From assembly GCA_003557865.1 (NCBI GenBank), contig PWNK01000060.1:1-56555 (forward strand): 56,555 nt of DNA. The letters are read 5' to 3'. The notes beneath the pieces are model-generated. The model made no database searches and was not told the DNA's origin. It saw nothing but the letters and a program-made list of their open reading frames with translations. Of the stretch, positions 8,335 through 17,977 are shown piece after piece; within the stretch, counting starts at the first letter, position 1; each line of letters opens with the position of its first letter. A program made the position numbers and the translations under genes. The DNA comes from Desulfonatronovibrio sp. Its GTDB lineage: Bacteria; Desulfobacterota; Desulfovibrionia; Desulfovibrionales; Desulfonatronovibrionaceae.

Positions 8335-9936
8335 ATGCTGGAATTATTGAACATAAAGAACCTGGCTCTGATTGAGGATATGCGGCTGGAATTTCATCCG
8401 GGCCTCAATGTGCTTACGGGGGAATCCGGGGCTGGGAAATCCTTTATTCTCAGGGCGCTGAACTTTATCATGGGAGAACGGATTCAGTCTTCAATGGTCA
8501 GACCTGGTGCAGAAAAAGCCATTGTTGAGGCCATGTTCGAGCTGGATGGTCAGGAGCTGATTTTAAGAAGAGAGCTAGTTGCGGCCACGGGCAGAAGCCG
8601 CTATTTTCTTAACGACTCCCTGAGTTCCCAGGATAAGATCCAGTCAATGCGGGACAGACTGTTGATCCACACCAGTCAGCATGCCCAGCAAAAACTTTTA
8701 AAGCCAGCCTTTCACCGGGAGATTCTTGATTCATTTCTGCCGGAAAGATCACTTGTAAACCAAAGAAATCTGATACTCGGAAAACTGCAGAAGCTTTCCT
8801 CTGAAAAAAATGCCCTGGAATCAGAACTTTCCTCTCTCAGGGAAAAAAGAGATTATCTCGAGTTCCAAAGTGCGCAGATTGAAAAAGTCAAACCCAGAAA
8901 AGGCGAGGAAGAGGAGCTGACCATTAGAAGAGAAAAAATCAAGTCCAGGGCCGAGCTGGCTGAGTGGAGGCAAAAGGCACTGGATATCCTGCACAGACCG
9001 GATACAAGTCTGAGAGACTCCTTTTTTGAGCTGAAAAAGGCTGTAACTCACCTGGCAGAACATTATTCTGACTTTTCAGCTCAAGCAGGGGAGCTGGAAA
9101 ACGTCCGGATTCTTCTTGAAGACATTGATCGATCTTTGAGAACGGCTGAGACCAGTAGCGATACCATGGAACTTGAGTCCATAGAGTCCAGGCTCTGGGA
9201 ACTGGCTCAGCTCAGAAGAAAGCTGAACCGCAGTCTTGAATCCATCCTGCTTCTGGAGCAGGAAATCAAAGAGAATATATCTTTTCTGGACCAGGGAGAA
9301 CTAAGCCTCAAACACCTTTCCAGAAAAGAGCTGGAGCTGGGGCAGCAGCTTTCCGAGACAATTTCCAGGCTGGACAGCCTGAGACAATCCAGTGCTCAAG
9401 AGCTTAAATCAAGACTGGAAAACGAACTGAGGTTTCTTGGGTTTTCTGAATACGCGCGCATAGATTTTGAATTCACCCCTGAAGAAATCTTTCCCGGAAT
9501 CATGGAGAACAGGCTAAGGCTGCTCTGGGTTCCCAATCCCGGGCAGCCTTCGCAGCCCCTGGACAGAATCGCGTCCGGAGGAGAACTGTCCAGATTTCTT
9601 CTGGCCCTGGTCGGTCTTCAATCGCAGCATAATCTTCCCACTCTGCTCTTTGACGAAGTGGACGCGGGCATAGGAGGAACAATCCTGAACCAGGTGGGAC
9701 AAAGGATAAAAGACCTGGCTATGGACCGCCAGATCATCCTCATCACTCACTGGGCCCAGCTGGCATGTCTGGCTGAAAAACATTTTCTGGTTGAAAAAAG
9801 AGTGGTTGATAACGAAACTTACACCTCGTGCCTGAGTCTGAACAGACTGGAATCAAAGCAGGAACTGGCCAGGATGGTTGGGGGAGATCAGGGCCTGGAC
9901 CTGGCAACGGAGCTCAGAAATGAAACAAAGCATTAA
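8335..9936 (+). CDS. recN: DNA repair protein RecN
   Basis: MLELLNIKNLALIEDMRLEFHPGLNVLTGESGAGKS Walker A; C-terminal LLFDEVDAGIGG Walker B. Confidence 0.95.
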   Translation: MLELLNIKNLALIEDMRLEFHPGLNVLTGESGAGKSFILRALNFIMGERIQSSMVRPGAEKAIVEAMFELDGQELILRRELVAATGRSRYFLNDSLSSQDKIQSMRDRLLIHTSQHAQQKLLKPAFHREILDSFLPERSLVNQRNLILGKLQKLSSEKNALESELSSLREKRDYLEFQSAQIEKVKPRKGEEEELTIRREKIKSRAELAEWRQKALDILHRPDTSLRDSFFELKKAVTHLAEHYSDFSAQAGELENVRILLEDIDRSLRTAETSSDTMELESIESRLWELAQLRRKLNRSLESILLLEQEIKENISFLDQGELSLKHLSRKELELGQQLSETISRLDSLRQSSAQELKSRLENELRFLGFSEYARIDFEFTPEEIFPGIMENRLRLLWVPNPGQPSQPLDRIASGGELSRFLLALVGLQSQHNLPTLLFDEVDAGIGGTILNQVGQRIKDLAMDRQIILITHWAQLACLAEKHFLVEKRVVDNETYTSCLSLNRLESKQELARMVGGDQGLDLATELRNETKH

Positions 9937-10711
9937 CCCGGCCAGGCCCTCCTGTCTGAAGGTTCAGATACTGGGCATCAGCTACGCACGATCTGGAAAT
10001 TTTTTCCATCTTTACCTGGAACCAACCCCATGGGAATCCAGACCAGGACAGTTCGTCATGCTCAGACCCCAAGGCTGGGACAACGATCCCATCTGGCCAA
10101 GGCCCTTCTCCATCTGTGAAAAAAATGATGACAGCTTGCGAATTTTTATTCAGATTGTGGGCAGGGGGACCGGACTGATCAGCCGCCTGCAGCCTGGAAG
10201 CACGCTTCATATATGGGGACCTCTGGGCAATGGCTTTCAATTCTCGCCAGACATGCCTCTGCTGATCCTGGCTGGTGGCATGGGCATAGCCCCGTTTGTC
10301 GGTCTTTGCAAAAGCCACCCTAACCCTGAACTGATCAGGTTCATTTTCGGCCACAGGATGGACATCGGGTGCTACCCGTTTGCGGAGCTGCCTCCGGCGA
10401 GCAGCAGAATACATCTCCAGCAGACAGGTCAGGCTGACATTTTTGACTTTCAGAGATTATTGCGACAAGAAATTGAGGACTGCCCGGCAGGAAGCCGGAT
10501 TCTGGCCTGCGGGCCAACACCCTTTCTCAAGGTTGTCCAAGAGTATGCCAGGGAGTCTGTAAAGGATGCCTGGATGTCCCTGGAAAACAAAATGGCATGC
10601 GGGGTTGGGGCCTGCCTCGGATGTGTGACCATGACCAGCAGCGGTGATTATGTCCAGACCTGCTCACATGGTCCTGTTTTCAGGGCTGAAGATGTTGTTT
10701 TTGAAGAATAG
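9920..10711 (+). CDS. pyrK: Dihydroorotate dehydrogenase electron-transfer subunit
   Basis: FAD/NAD-binding reductase fold with C-terminal [2Fe-2S] CGVGACLGC; adjacent to pyrD. Confidence 0.9.
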   Translation: MKQSINPARPSCLKVQILGISYARSGNFFHLYLEPTPWESRPGQFVMLRPQGWDNDPIWPRPFSICEKNDDSLRIFIQIVGRGTGLISRLQPGSTLHIWGPLGNGFQFSPDMPLLILAGGMGIAPFVGLCKSHPNPELIRFIFGHRMDIGCYPFAELPPASSRIHLQQTGQADIFDFQRLLRQEIEDCPAGSRILACGPTPFLKVVQEYARESVKDAWMSLENKMACGVGACLGCVTMTSSGDYVQTCSHGPVFRAEDVVFEE

Positions 10712-10726
10712 GTAGAAAAGAGCCAT

Positions 10727-11638
10727 ATGGATTTAAAAGTAAACCTGGGAGAATTGAGCCTCAAAAACCCCGTAATGACAGCTTCCGGAACATTCGGTTA
10801 TGGCCTGGAGTTCACTCCCTACGGCCGCCTGGAAGAACTGGGAGCTATTGTGGTCAAAGGTTTGTCTTTGAAGCCCAGAAAGGGCAATCCCATGCCCAGG
10901 ATCACCGAAACCCCCTGCGGAATGCTCAATGCCATCGGCCTGCAGAATATCGGGGTGGAGAAGTTTATTCAGGATAAACTGCCACTTCTTCCCTGGAAAA
11001 AAACTCCGGTGGTAGTCAACCTCTATGCTCAGAGCGCTGCGGAATTTGCCGACCTGGCCCGGATCCTCAAGTCTGAGCCCGGGGTAGGAGCCCTGGAGGT
11101 CAACATTTCCTGCCCCAATGTCAGTCAGGGTGGCCTTCAGTTCGGGCAGGATCCATCAGCTGCGGCGGCTGTTGTGGACAGAGTCAAAAGCAATGCCGGC
11201 TCCAAACCTGTCATTGTCAAGCTGAGTCCCAATGTTTCCGACATCAGGGCAGTTGCCCTGGCTGCAGAGTCAAGCGGAGCAGATATCATTTCTCTGATCA
11301 ACACCCTGGGGGGTATGGCCGTGGATGTCGGCACACGAAAGCCCTGCCTGGCAAACGTGTTTGGAGGTCTGTCAGGGCCGGCCATAAAGCCCGTGGCCCT
11401 GAAAATGGTCTTCGAGGTTTGCAGAGCTGTCAACCTCCCGGTTATTGGTCTTGGGGGAATTGTCAGCGCCAGAGACGTCCTGGAGTTTATCCTGGTTGGA
11501 GCCAGTGCCGTGCAGGTTGGAACAGCCAGCTTCACCCGTCCGGACAAGGTTTTCAGCCTTGTGGGCGAACTCAAGGAGCTTGCAGATGAACTGGAAATCA
11601 GTTCCTGGGAGGCTTTCCGGGGAAGTCTTCATATTTGA
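10727..11638 (+). CDS. pyrD: Dihydroorotate dehydrogenase B, catalytic subunit
   Basis: NPVMTASGTFGYG, LEVNISCPNVSQGG and VGTASFTRP motifs. Confidence 0.95.
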   Translation: MDLKVNLGELSLKNPVMTASGTFGYGLEFTPYGRLEELGAIVVKGLSLKPRKGNPMPRITETPCGMLNAIGLQNIGVEKFIQDKLPLLPWKKTPVVVNLYAQSAAEFADLARILKSEPGVGALEVNISCPNVSQGGLQFGQDPSAAAAVVDRVKSNAGSKPVIVKLSPNVSDIRAVALAAESSGADIISLINTLGGMAVDVGTRKPCLANVFGGLSGPAIKPVALKMVFEVCRAVNLPVIGLGGIVSARDVLEFILVGASAVQVGTASFTRPDKVFSLVGELKELADELEISSWEAFRGSLHI

Positions 11639-11952
11639 GGTCTTGGGCTGAGGTCTTTCCGGTAAAGATGTTCCTTTAACCGGCATTGACCAGAGTCTCA
11701 TTGAGCCTGACAAATCCACATAACGACTTGGCGTTATTCATAATCAGAAATCAAAGCACCCCACTCTCATTTAAGCATTGCTGTTACTGAATTCACTCTA
11801 ATGAGTGTCGCCCTTGTTTTATCCACAGCTCATCTGATATTTTTTCATGGCACTTTCGGGGACTTGAGAAAATAATCATTTACGGATATTAAAAATACCC
11901 ATTAATTCCAAGCCCCATTGAAGCCTTTCCAGAAGGCCGGAAGGAGAGAAGA

Positions 11953-13278
11953 ATGCCCCAGCCATTAAAAGAAGCCGTGGCTTTATGTAAAACAGTAATG
12001 CGCAACGGCTATGACGCTTATGTAATCAACGCTCCTTTGCAGCAAAGAGCGATGGATGACCAAAACCTGGAAGTGGATATTTGCACGGAACTGGACAGTG
12101 AAGGCCTGGCCAAGCTTTTTCCCAACCTGGAGGAGTCGCTGGCCTCTGATTTTTCCGGAAGCCTCGTTCAGGGAGGTGTTAAGTTTAATTTTTTCCCGGC
12201 TGATATCATTGAAAGCTCCTACACAGATGGAACCATTGCCAGGCTCACCCCCAGACTGGTAAAAAAACTCGAAGCAATGGGCGACCTTCCTCTTTCCTGG
12301 GCATGTCCTTATATCCCGGGGGCCAGGGATGTCTATGACGGCTTTGAAAGACTTGACTCAGGAGTCATCTGCCTGGAGGGGATACCTGATGAAACTTTGA
12401 AAAAGGACTACTTGCGGGCCATCAAGGCGCTGCGGTTTTCGGCCAATTATCATCTGCCCATTGAAGGCAACACCTGGCTGGCGATTATCAGAGCCTGCCG
12501 CAGAGTTCTGGATTATGTTTCAGTGACTGATTTCATGGATGAGTGGCGCAAGGTTGAAGCTGAAAACATGTACAGGTTCGTAGAGCTGTTGTACGAAAGC
12601 ATGATCCTGCATGGTTTGGTGCCTGAATTGACTTCACTGAGCAGGGTCAAGCAGGTCAAGAACCCTGAGGAAGGAGAAGAATCCGTATGGGAGCACACTA
12701 TAGAGACCATGCGCCGCTATCCCGAGGAGCTGCCCTATGACTGGTACGGAACAATGGCCTGCCTGTTTCACGATGTGGGCAAGCTATTTGCCGGAGAATT
12801 CTTTGAGGGCAAGATATATTTCTATCAGCATCACCGCATCGGGGCCAAGGTAACCCGCAAGATACTTAAAAGACTGCGCTTCAACACCGATGAAGTGGAC
12901 CTGATATGTCACCTGGTGCGCAATCATATGCGCTTTCACTTCATGCTTACAGACAGGGGAATCCGAAGATTCAAACTCCTGGACGAGTACCCAAGGCTGA
13001 TTGAAATGGCCAGGGCGGACATCAAGGCCAGAAACGGCAGATACAAAGAATTTAATCACAATATGAAGATGCTTGACCGGGCTGATTTGTCTGAAGAGAT
13101 GGTGGAGCCTCTGCTCAATGGACACGAAATAATGGACTTTACAGATATCAAGCCAGGGCCTGCAGTGGGAATCATCCGGGAAGCCCTGCTCGAAGCCCAG
13201 ATATCAGGGCAGGTTTCCTCTGTACCTGAGGCCATAGAGTTTATTATGCGCTATCAGAAGAAGGAGAACATTCAATAA
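11953..13278 (+). CDS. HD domain protein related to CCA/poly(A) nucleotidyltransferases (NTase half degenerate)
   Basis: RAIKALRFSANYHLPIE resembles the tRNA-NT neck; LFHDVGK HD motif; no GGxVRD motif in the N-terminus. Confidence 0.7.
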   Translation: MPQPLKEAVALCKTVMRNGYDAYVINAPLQQRAMDDQNLEVDICTELDSEGLAKLFPNLEESLASDFSGSLVQGGVKFNFFPADIIESSYTDGTIARLTPRLVKKLEAMGDLPLSWACPYIPGARDVYDGFERLDSGVICLEGIPDETLKKDYLRAIKALRFSANYHLPIEGNTWLAIIRACRRVLDYVSVTDFMDEWRKVEAENMYRFVELLYESMILHGLVPELTSLSRVKQVKNPEEGEESVWEHTIETMRRYPEELPYDWYGTMACLFHDVGKLFAGEFFEGKIYFYQHHRIGAKVTRKILKRLRFNTDEVDLICHLVRNHMRFHFMLTDRGIRRFKLLDEYPRLIEMARADIKARNGRYKEFNHNMKMLDRADLSEEMVEPLLNGHEIMDFTDIKPGPAVGIIREALLEAQISGQVSSVPEAIEFIMRYQKKENIQ

Positions 13279-14315
13279 TTAACATCCTTGACCAGGATTT
13301 AGGTCAGCTGGAACAGTGTGTTACAGCCATGGGAGAGCCTGCATACCGGGCAAGGCAGGTCATGAAATGGATCTGGGGACAGGGGATTGATGACTTTGAA
13401 TTAATGACCAATGTTTCCAAGAAGCTAAGGGTAAAGCTTAAGCAGGATTTCCAGATTATTCACCCTGTGGTCAAGCACCGCAAGACCAGCAAGGACGGAA
13501 CCATAAAATTTCTGCTGAGCCTTGCCGATGAAATGGTCATTGAAAGCGTTCTTATTCCCTCGGATAATCATTATACTCAATGTATATCCACCCAGGTCGG
13601 CTGCTCCATGGGCTGCAGATTCTGCAGCACCGGGATTATGGGCCTTGAAAGAAACCTGACCAGCGGGGAAATTGCCGGTCAGATCCTAGCCGCCAGGTCT
13701 TTTCTCAAGCAGAACAACCATCCTCTGCCAGTAAACAACCTGGTTCTCATGGGCATGGGAGAACCTCTTGCCAATTGGACTCAGGTCAAAAAAGGTCTGG
13801 AAGTTATAAGAAACCCTGACGCTCTCTGTTTCTCCAGACGGAAGGTCACTCTGTCAACTGTCGGTGTCCGGGGAAAACTTGACGATCTGGGCCGGTCGAG
13901 ACTGGTCCTGACCGCATTATCTCTGCATGCACCCCATCAGGAACTCAGAAAACAGCTTATGCCGGCTGCAGCAAAATACAATCTTGGAGAACTTATCGCC
14001 TGTCTGGAGCGATACATCCTGGCGCCAAGGGAGAGGATAACCGTGGAATACGTAATGCTGAAAGGGGTCAACGACTCCCTTTCTCACGCCGCAGATCTGG
14101 TCAGGCTGTTATCCAGGGTTAAGTGTAAAATAAACCTGATCAACTTCAATCCCGGGCAGGTTACTGGTTTTAAACCATCAGAGCATGAAGTAATTGAAGC
14201 TTTTCAAGGTTATTTAAGATCAAGAGGGTTTACGGTCATGCTTCGCAAGAGCATGGGATCTGATATTTTCGCAGCCTGCGGTCAACTCAAAACCAAGATC
14301 CAGGACCGCCAGTAA
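13278..14315 (+). CDS. rlmN: Dual-specificity 23S rRNA/tRNA adenine methyltransferase RlmN (start uncertain; ORF track begins at 13329)
   Basis: CSMGCRFCSTG radical-SAM motif; RlmN-like N-terminus INILDQDLGQLEQCVTAMGEPAYRARQ extends upstream of the ATG at 13329. Confidence 0.9.
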   Translation: MNILDQDLGQLEQCVTAMGEPAYRARQVMKWIWGQGIDDFELMTNVSKKLRVKLKQDFQIIHPVVKHRKTSKDGTIKFLLSLADEMVIESVLIPSDNHYTQCISTQVGCSMGCRFCSTGIMGLERNLTSGEIAGQILAARSFLKQNNHPLPVNNLVLMGMGEPLANWTQVKKGLEVIRNPDALCFSRRKVTLSTVGVRGKLDDLGRSRLVLTALSLHAPHQELRKQLMPAAAKYNLGELIACLERYILAPRERITVEYVMLKGVNDSLSHAADLVRLLSRVKCKINLINFNPGQVTGFKPSEHEVIEAFQGYLRSRGFTVMLRKSMGSDIFAACGQLKTKIQDRQ

Positions 14316-14336
14316 AAAGATAAAAGGAGTCATGTT

Positions 14337-14711
14337 TTGAAGCCGGATTTTGCAAAGGGAAATGGTCTTCTGCCGGCCATTGTCCAGGAATTTGAGACAA
14401 ACCAGGTTTTGATGCTGGCCTATGTCAATGAAGAGGCCTGGGACAAGACTCTGAAAACCGGGGAGGCCCACTATTTCAGCCGGAGCAGAAATGTCCTCTG
14501 GCATAAAGGAGGTACTTCTGGTCACGTCCAGAAAATTAAAGATATCAGGGTTGACTGCGATCTGGACACTGTACTTTATATTGTGGAACAGATTGGAGGG
14601 GCAGCCTGTCATAAAGGATATAAAAGCTGCTTTTTTACCAGGCTTACTGGTCAGAAACCGGAAATATGCGAAAAATTAGTTTTCGATCCCAAGGAGGTTT
14701 ATAATAAATGA
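14337..14711 (+). CDS. hisI: Phosphoribosyl-AMP cyclohydrolase (TTG start)
   Basis: [42 protein letters not shown] and CDLDTVL motifs. Confidence 0.95.
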   Translation: MKPDFAKGNGLLPAIVQEFETNQVLMLAYVNEEAWDKTLKTGEAHYFSRSRNVLWHKGGTSGHVQKIKDIRVDCDLDTVLYIVEQIGGAACHKGYKSCFFTRLTGQKPEICEKLVFDPKEVYNK

Positions 14712-15589
14712 TTAACGGCAAGGTATTAAAGCTTGGAATTCCCAAAGGTTCCCTGGAAGAAGCAACCATGCGTCTTTTTGCCAGGGCCGGGTGGAAGATC
14801 AGGCCGCACCACCGCAACTATTTTCCCGAAGTCAATGACCCGGAGCTGATCTGTTCCCTGTGCCGGGCGCAGGAAATATCAAGATATGTGGAAAATGACA
14901 CCATGGATGCCGGCCTGACCGGAAAAGACTGGATTATGGAAAATGAATCCGATGTGGTGGTGGTTTCGGACCTGATTTATTCCAAAGTCAGCAACAGGCC
15001 GGCCAGATGGGTTTTGGCCGTGGCCGGAGAATCCCCTTACAAAAGGCCGGAAGATCTTGCCGGAAAAAAGATTGCCACGGAGCTGAAAAACTTTACTCTT
15101 AATTACTTCAAAAATGCCGGAATCCCGGTTACTGTTGAATTTTCATGGGGGGCCACCGAGGCCAAGGTCGTGGAAGGGCTGGCCGATGCCATTGTTGAGG
15201 TCACTGAAACAGGAACCACCATCAAAGCACACGGATTAAGGATAATTGCCGACATGCTCCAGACCAATACCCAGTTCATCGCCAATAAAAAGGCTTGGCA
15301 GGATCCATGGAAAAGAAAGAAAATTGAAACCATTAATACTCTTTTGCACGGAGCTCTCAGGGCTGACCGCCTGGTGGGCCTGAAAATGAATGTCCCGCAA
15401 AGCAAAATGAACGGGCTGATGGCCATTCTGCCCAGCATGACAGCCCCTACTGTCGCCAATCTTTACAACAAAGACTGGCTTTCAATAGAAATCGTGGTTG
15501 AGGAGGACCAGGTCCGCCACCTGGTCCCCCTTTTGCAGGCAGGTGGAGCAGAAGCAATAATTGAATACTCCTTGAACAAGGTCATTTAA
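14708..15589 (+). CDS. hisG: ATP phosphoribosyltransferase, long form
   Basis: [23 protein letters not shown] and [17 protein letters not shown] motifs. Confidence 0.95.
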   Translation: MINGKVLKLGIPKGSLEEATMRLFARAGWKIRPHHRNYFPEVNDPELICSLCRAQEISRYVENDTMDAGLTGKDWIMENESDVVVVSDLIYSKVSNRPARWVLAVAGESPYKRPEDLAGKKIATELKNFTLNYFKNAGIPVTVEFSWGATEAKVVEGLADAIVEVTETGTTIKAHGLRIIADMLQTNTQFIANKKAWQDPWKRKKIETINTLLHGALRADRLVGLKMNVPQSKMNGLMAILPSMTAPTVANLYNKDWLSIEIVVEEDQVRHLVPLLQAGGAEAIIEYSLNKVI

Positions 15590-15602
15590 ACAGGGTTTAG
15601 TC

Positions 15603-16352
15603 ATGATAAGGCTGCTGCCACTTATACTTTTGCTGGTCATGAGCTGCGCTCACACTTCTCGCCAGGACCAGTTCATCCCGCCAAGAGAGGTCCAGAGCCG
15701 TCTGGAGCTTGCTGAAAAATACCTGCTGGAGGCTGAGCCGAGGATGGCCATGGAGCAGTTGCGGATTGTCCGGAACAGCGCAAAGAACAATCCCACCCTT
15801 TATTTTTTCCAGGGAGTGGCATACGAGCTTCTCAATGACCTGGAATCATCAATAATGTCCTATGAACGGGCCGTAGATCTTCACCCTGACTACGGAGAAG
15901 CCTGGAACAATCTGGGACAGGTCAGGCAGGCTGCAGGAGAATATGAAGCAGCCCAGGCAGCATATGAACGGGCCCTGGCCCTGGATGATTACATGACTCC
16001 TGAATTCGCTGCCTATAATATGGCATCCCTCATGGCTGAACAGGGAAAGCTGGACATGGCTCTGGCATATTCCAGACTGGGACTTGAGAAAAACCGCCGC
16101 TACACGCCTCTTTACCAGCAAAGCGCCGACCTGTTGAGAACTACGGGCAGACTTGAGGAAGCGGTGGAAGTTCTTGAGATGGGTGTCCTGGCCAGGCCCG
16201 ACAGCCTGCGCTTAAGGATTATGCTGGCTGAAGAACTGATCCGGCTTGGCCGGGAAAATGAGGCCAGAAAATGGTTTGCCGGAATAATAGAAAATGCCCC
16301 AGACTCAAGTGAGGCAGAAACCGCTGCCCATTACCTGGAAGTCCTCAAATAA
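15603..16352 (+). CDS. TPR-repeat lipoprotein
   Basis: Lipobox-like LLLVMSC at the N-terminus; tandem TPRs (YGEAWNNLGQVRQAAGEYEAAQAAYERAL). Confidence 0.8.
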   Translation: MIRLLPLILLLVMSCAHTSRQDQFIPPREVQSRLELAEKYLLEAEPRMAMEQLRIVRNSAKNNPTLYFFQGVAYELLNDLESSIMSYERAVDLHPDYGEAWNNLGQVRQAAGEYEAAQAAYERALALDDYMTPEFAAYNMASLMAEQGKLDMALAYSRLGLEKNRRYTPLYQQSADLLRTTGRLEEAVEVLEMGVLARPDSLRLRIMLAEELIRLGRENEARKWFAGIIENAPDSSEAETAAHYLEVLK

Positions 16353-17706
16353 ACCAGGTTCACCGAGGATTCTCGGCATCAATCCATGGATTTATGACTT
16401 TGCTGCATACAATGTCTGGTCCCGTCCGGCCGGGCTGCTTACCTGCCTGGAAATGCTTTGGCGGGCGGGATGCCATACGGCTCTCATGGATCTCATGGAC
16501 AAGGAGCTGTCAGATGAACCATGGCCTGCAGTAAAGCCCTCCGGAAACGGACATTATCCCAAGGTTGGCCTGCCTAAACCCTTTCTCCTGAGACAGGTCC
16601 CCAGGCAGTACAGCAGGTACGGTATTGCAATCCAACGAGCTGAACAGGCTCTGCTTGATCTCCATCCAAAGCCTGACCTGATCCTGATTACTTCACTCAT
16701 GACCTACTGGTACCCAGGAATAATATCTGCCATAGAGATGGTCAGGAGAATACTTCCAGCCGCCCATATCTGCCTGGGAGGCATTTACGCGTCCCTGTGC
16801 TTTGAGCACGCCCTGAAGCTTGGTGCTGACTCGGTAATATCTGGCCCCATGGAACGTCCTGACAACTGGGCCAGAATCTGGGGGATTCTGGGCAAGCCCC
16901 CCCCTCACTTGCCCGAAAATGCAGGGATGATCCAGGATACTTCCCACTACCAGCGGCCAGATTTTTCCATAATCATCACTTCCAGGGGGTGTCCGTTCAA
17001 ATGTTCATATTGCGCTTCACCAAGACTGTACCCCTGCTTTTGCCAGGCCCGTCCCCAATGGGTAATTGCTCACATCAAGGCCGAATACGGAAGGGGAGTA
17101 AGAGATTTTTGTTTTTATGACGACGCCCTTCTGGTAAATCCAGAAAAAGTGCTTTACCCTGTCCTGGAGTTTATCATTGGCAGCGGTTACAGCCTGAGGC
17201 TGCATGCTCCCAATGCGCTCCATGTGAAGTATCTTACACCGGAAAGCTGCACACTTTTAAAAAAAGCCGGCCTGGTTACAGTCAGGCTGGGCCTGGAAAC
17301 CATAAACTTCACTGACAGGCGGGACTCCAAGCTTACGGATATGGAATGGCGCCAAGGCATATCCAACCTGCTTCAGGCCGGATTCTCTACAAACGAACTG
17401 GCCATATATGTTCTGGCCGGGATGCCTGGTCAGAAGGACCGGGATATTGAGCTGACGATGCGCGCATGCCTGAGCATGGGCATCAGGCCTGAGTTGAACC
17501 ATTACTCCCCTATTCCAGGAACCCCTCTTTTCTCAAGGGCCCTGGAGGAGTCGGACTACCCTCTGCAAGAACCTCTCTGGCACAACAATTCTCTATGGCC
17601 TTGTGTCAAGGGAGGGTTCTCCTGGGAAAAACAGAAGCACTGGAAGGAACTCAAACTCAAGCTTGCAGGTCATGGCCGAAGAAAAAGCTTTGCCCCAGGC
17701 CGTTAA
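16294..17706 (+). CDS. Radical SAM protein with B12-binding-like N-terminal domain (start codon uncertain)
   Basis: CPFKCSYC cluster motif; N-terminal RILGINPWIYDFAAYNVWSRPAGLL and CLGGIYASL. Confidence 0.85.
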   Translation: MPQTQVRQKPLPITWKSSNKPGSPRILGINPWIYDFAAYNVWSRPAGLLTCLEMLWRAGCHTALMDLMDKELSDEPWPAVKPSGNGHYPKVGLPKPFLLRQVPRQYSRYGIAIQRAEQALLDLHPKPDLILITSLMTYWYPGIISAIEMVRRILPAAHICLGGIYASLCFEHALKLGADSVISGPMERPDNWARIWGILGKPPPHLPENAGMIQDTSHYQRPDFSIIITSRGCPFKCSYCASPRLYPCFCQARPQWVIAHIKAEYGRGVRDFCFYDDALLVNPEKVLYPVLEFIIGSGYSLRLHAPNALHVKYLTPESCTLLKKAGLVTVRLGLETINFTDRRDSKLTDMEWRQGISNLLQAGFSTNELAIYVLAGMPGQKDRDIELTMRACLSMGIRPELNHYSPIPGTPLFSRALEESDYPLQEPLWHNNSLWPCVKGGFSWEKQKHWKELKLKLAGHGRRKSFAPGR

Positions 17707-17785
17707 CACCTTGCCTGCCAGCTTGCTGAACATGCCGTTTTATGGATTATTTCACCAGTTAGGCTTTAAACTACAAGGAGATATC

Positions 17786-17977
17786 ATGGCCACCATTATT
17801 TCTGAGGATAAAAATGTCCGCAGGGCTGTAAAATGGATTGGAGAAGAACTGCTGGAAGGCAAAAAAATAGACATACTGTTAACTGAAGCCGGAATGAGAT
17901 TCAATTTGAGCCCCAAACAGGAGCAGTTCGTAATCAAATTTTTCAAAAACTCCGACAAACCGCCCAAAACCGAATGA
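17786..17977 (+). CDS. Small conserved-type hypothetical protein
   Basis: In-frame ATG within ORF 17603..17977, preceded by AAGGAGAT; product MATIISEDKNVRRAVKWIGEELLEGKK... Confidence 0.6.
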   Translation: MATIISEDKNVRRAVKWIGEELLEGKKIDILLTEAGMRFNLSPKQEQFVIKFFKNSDKPPKTE

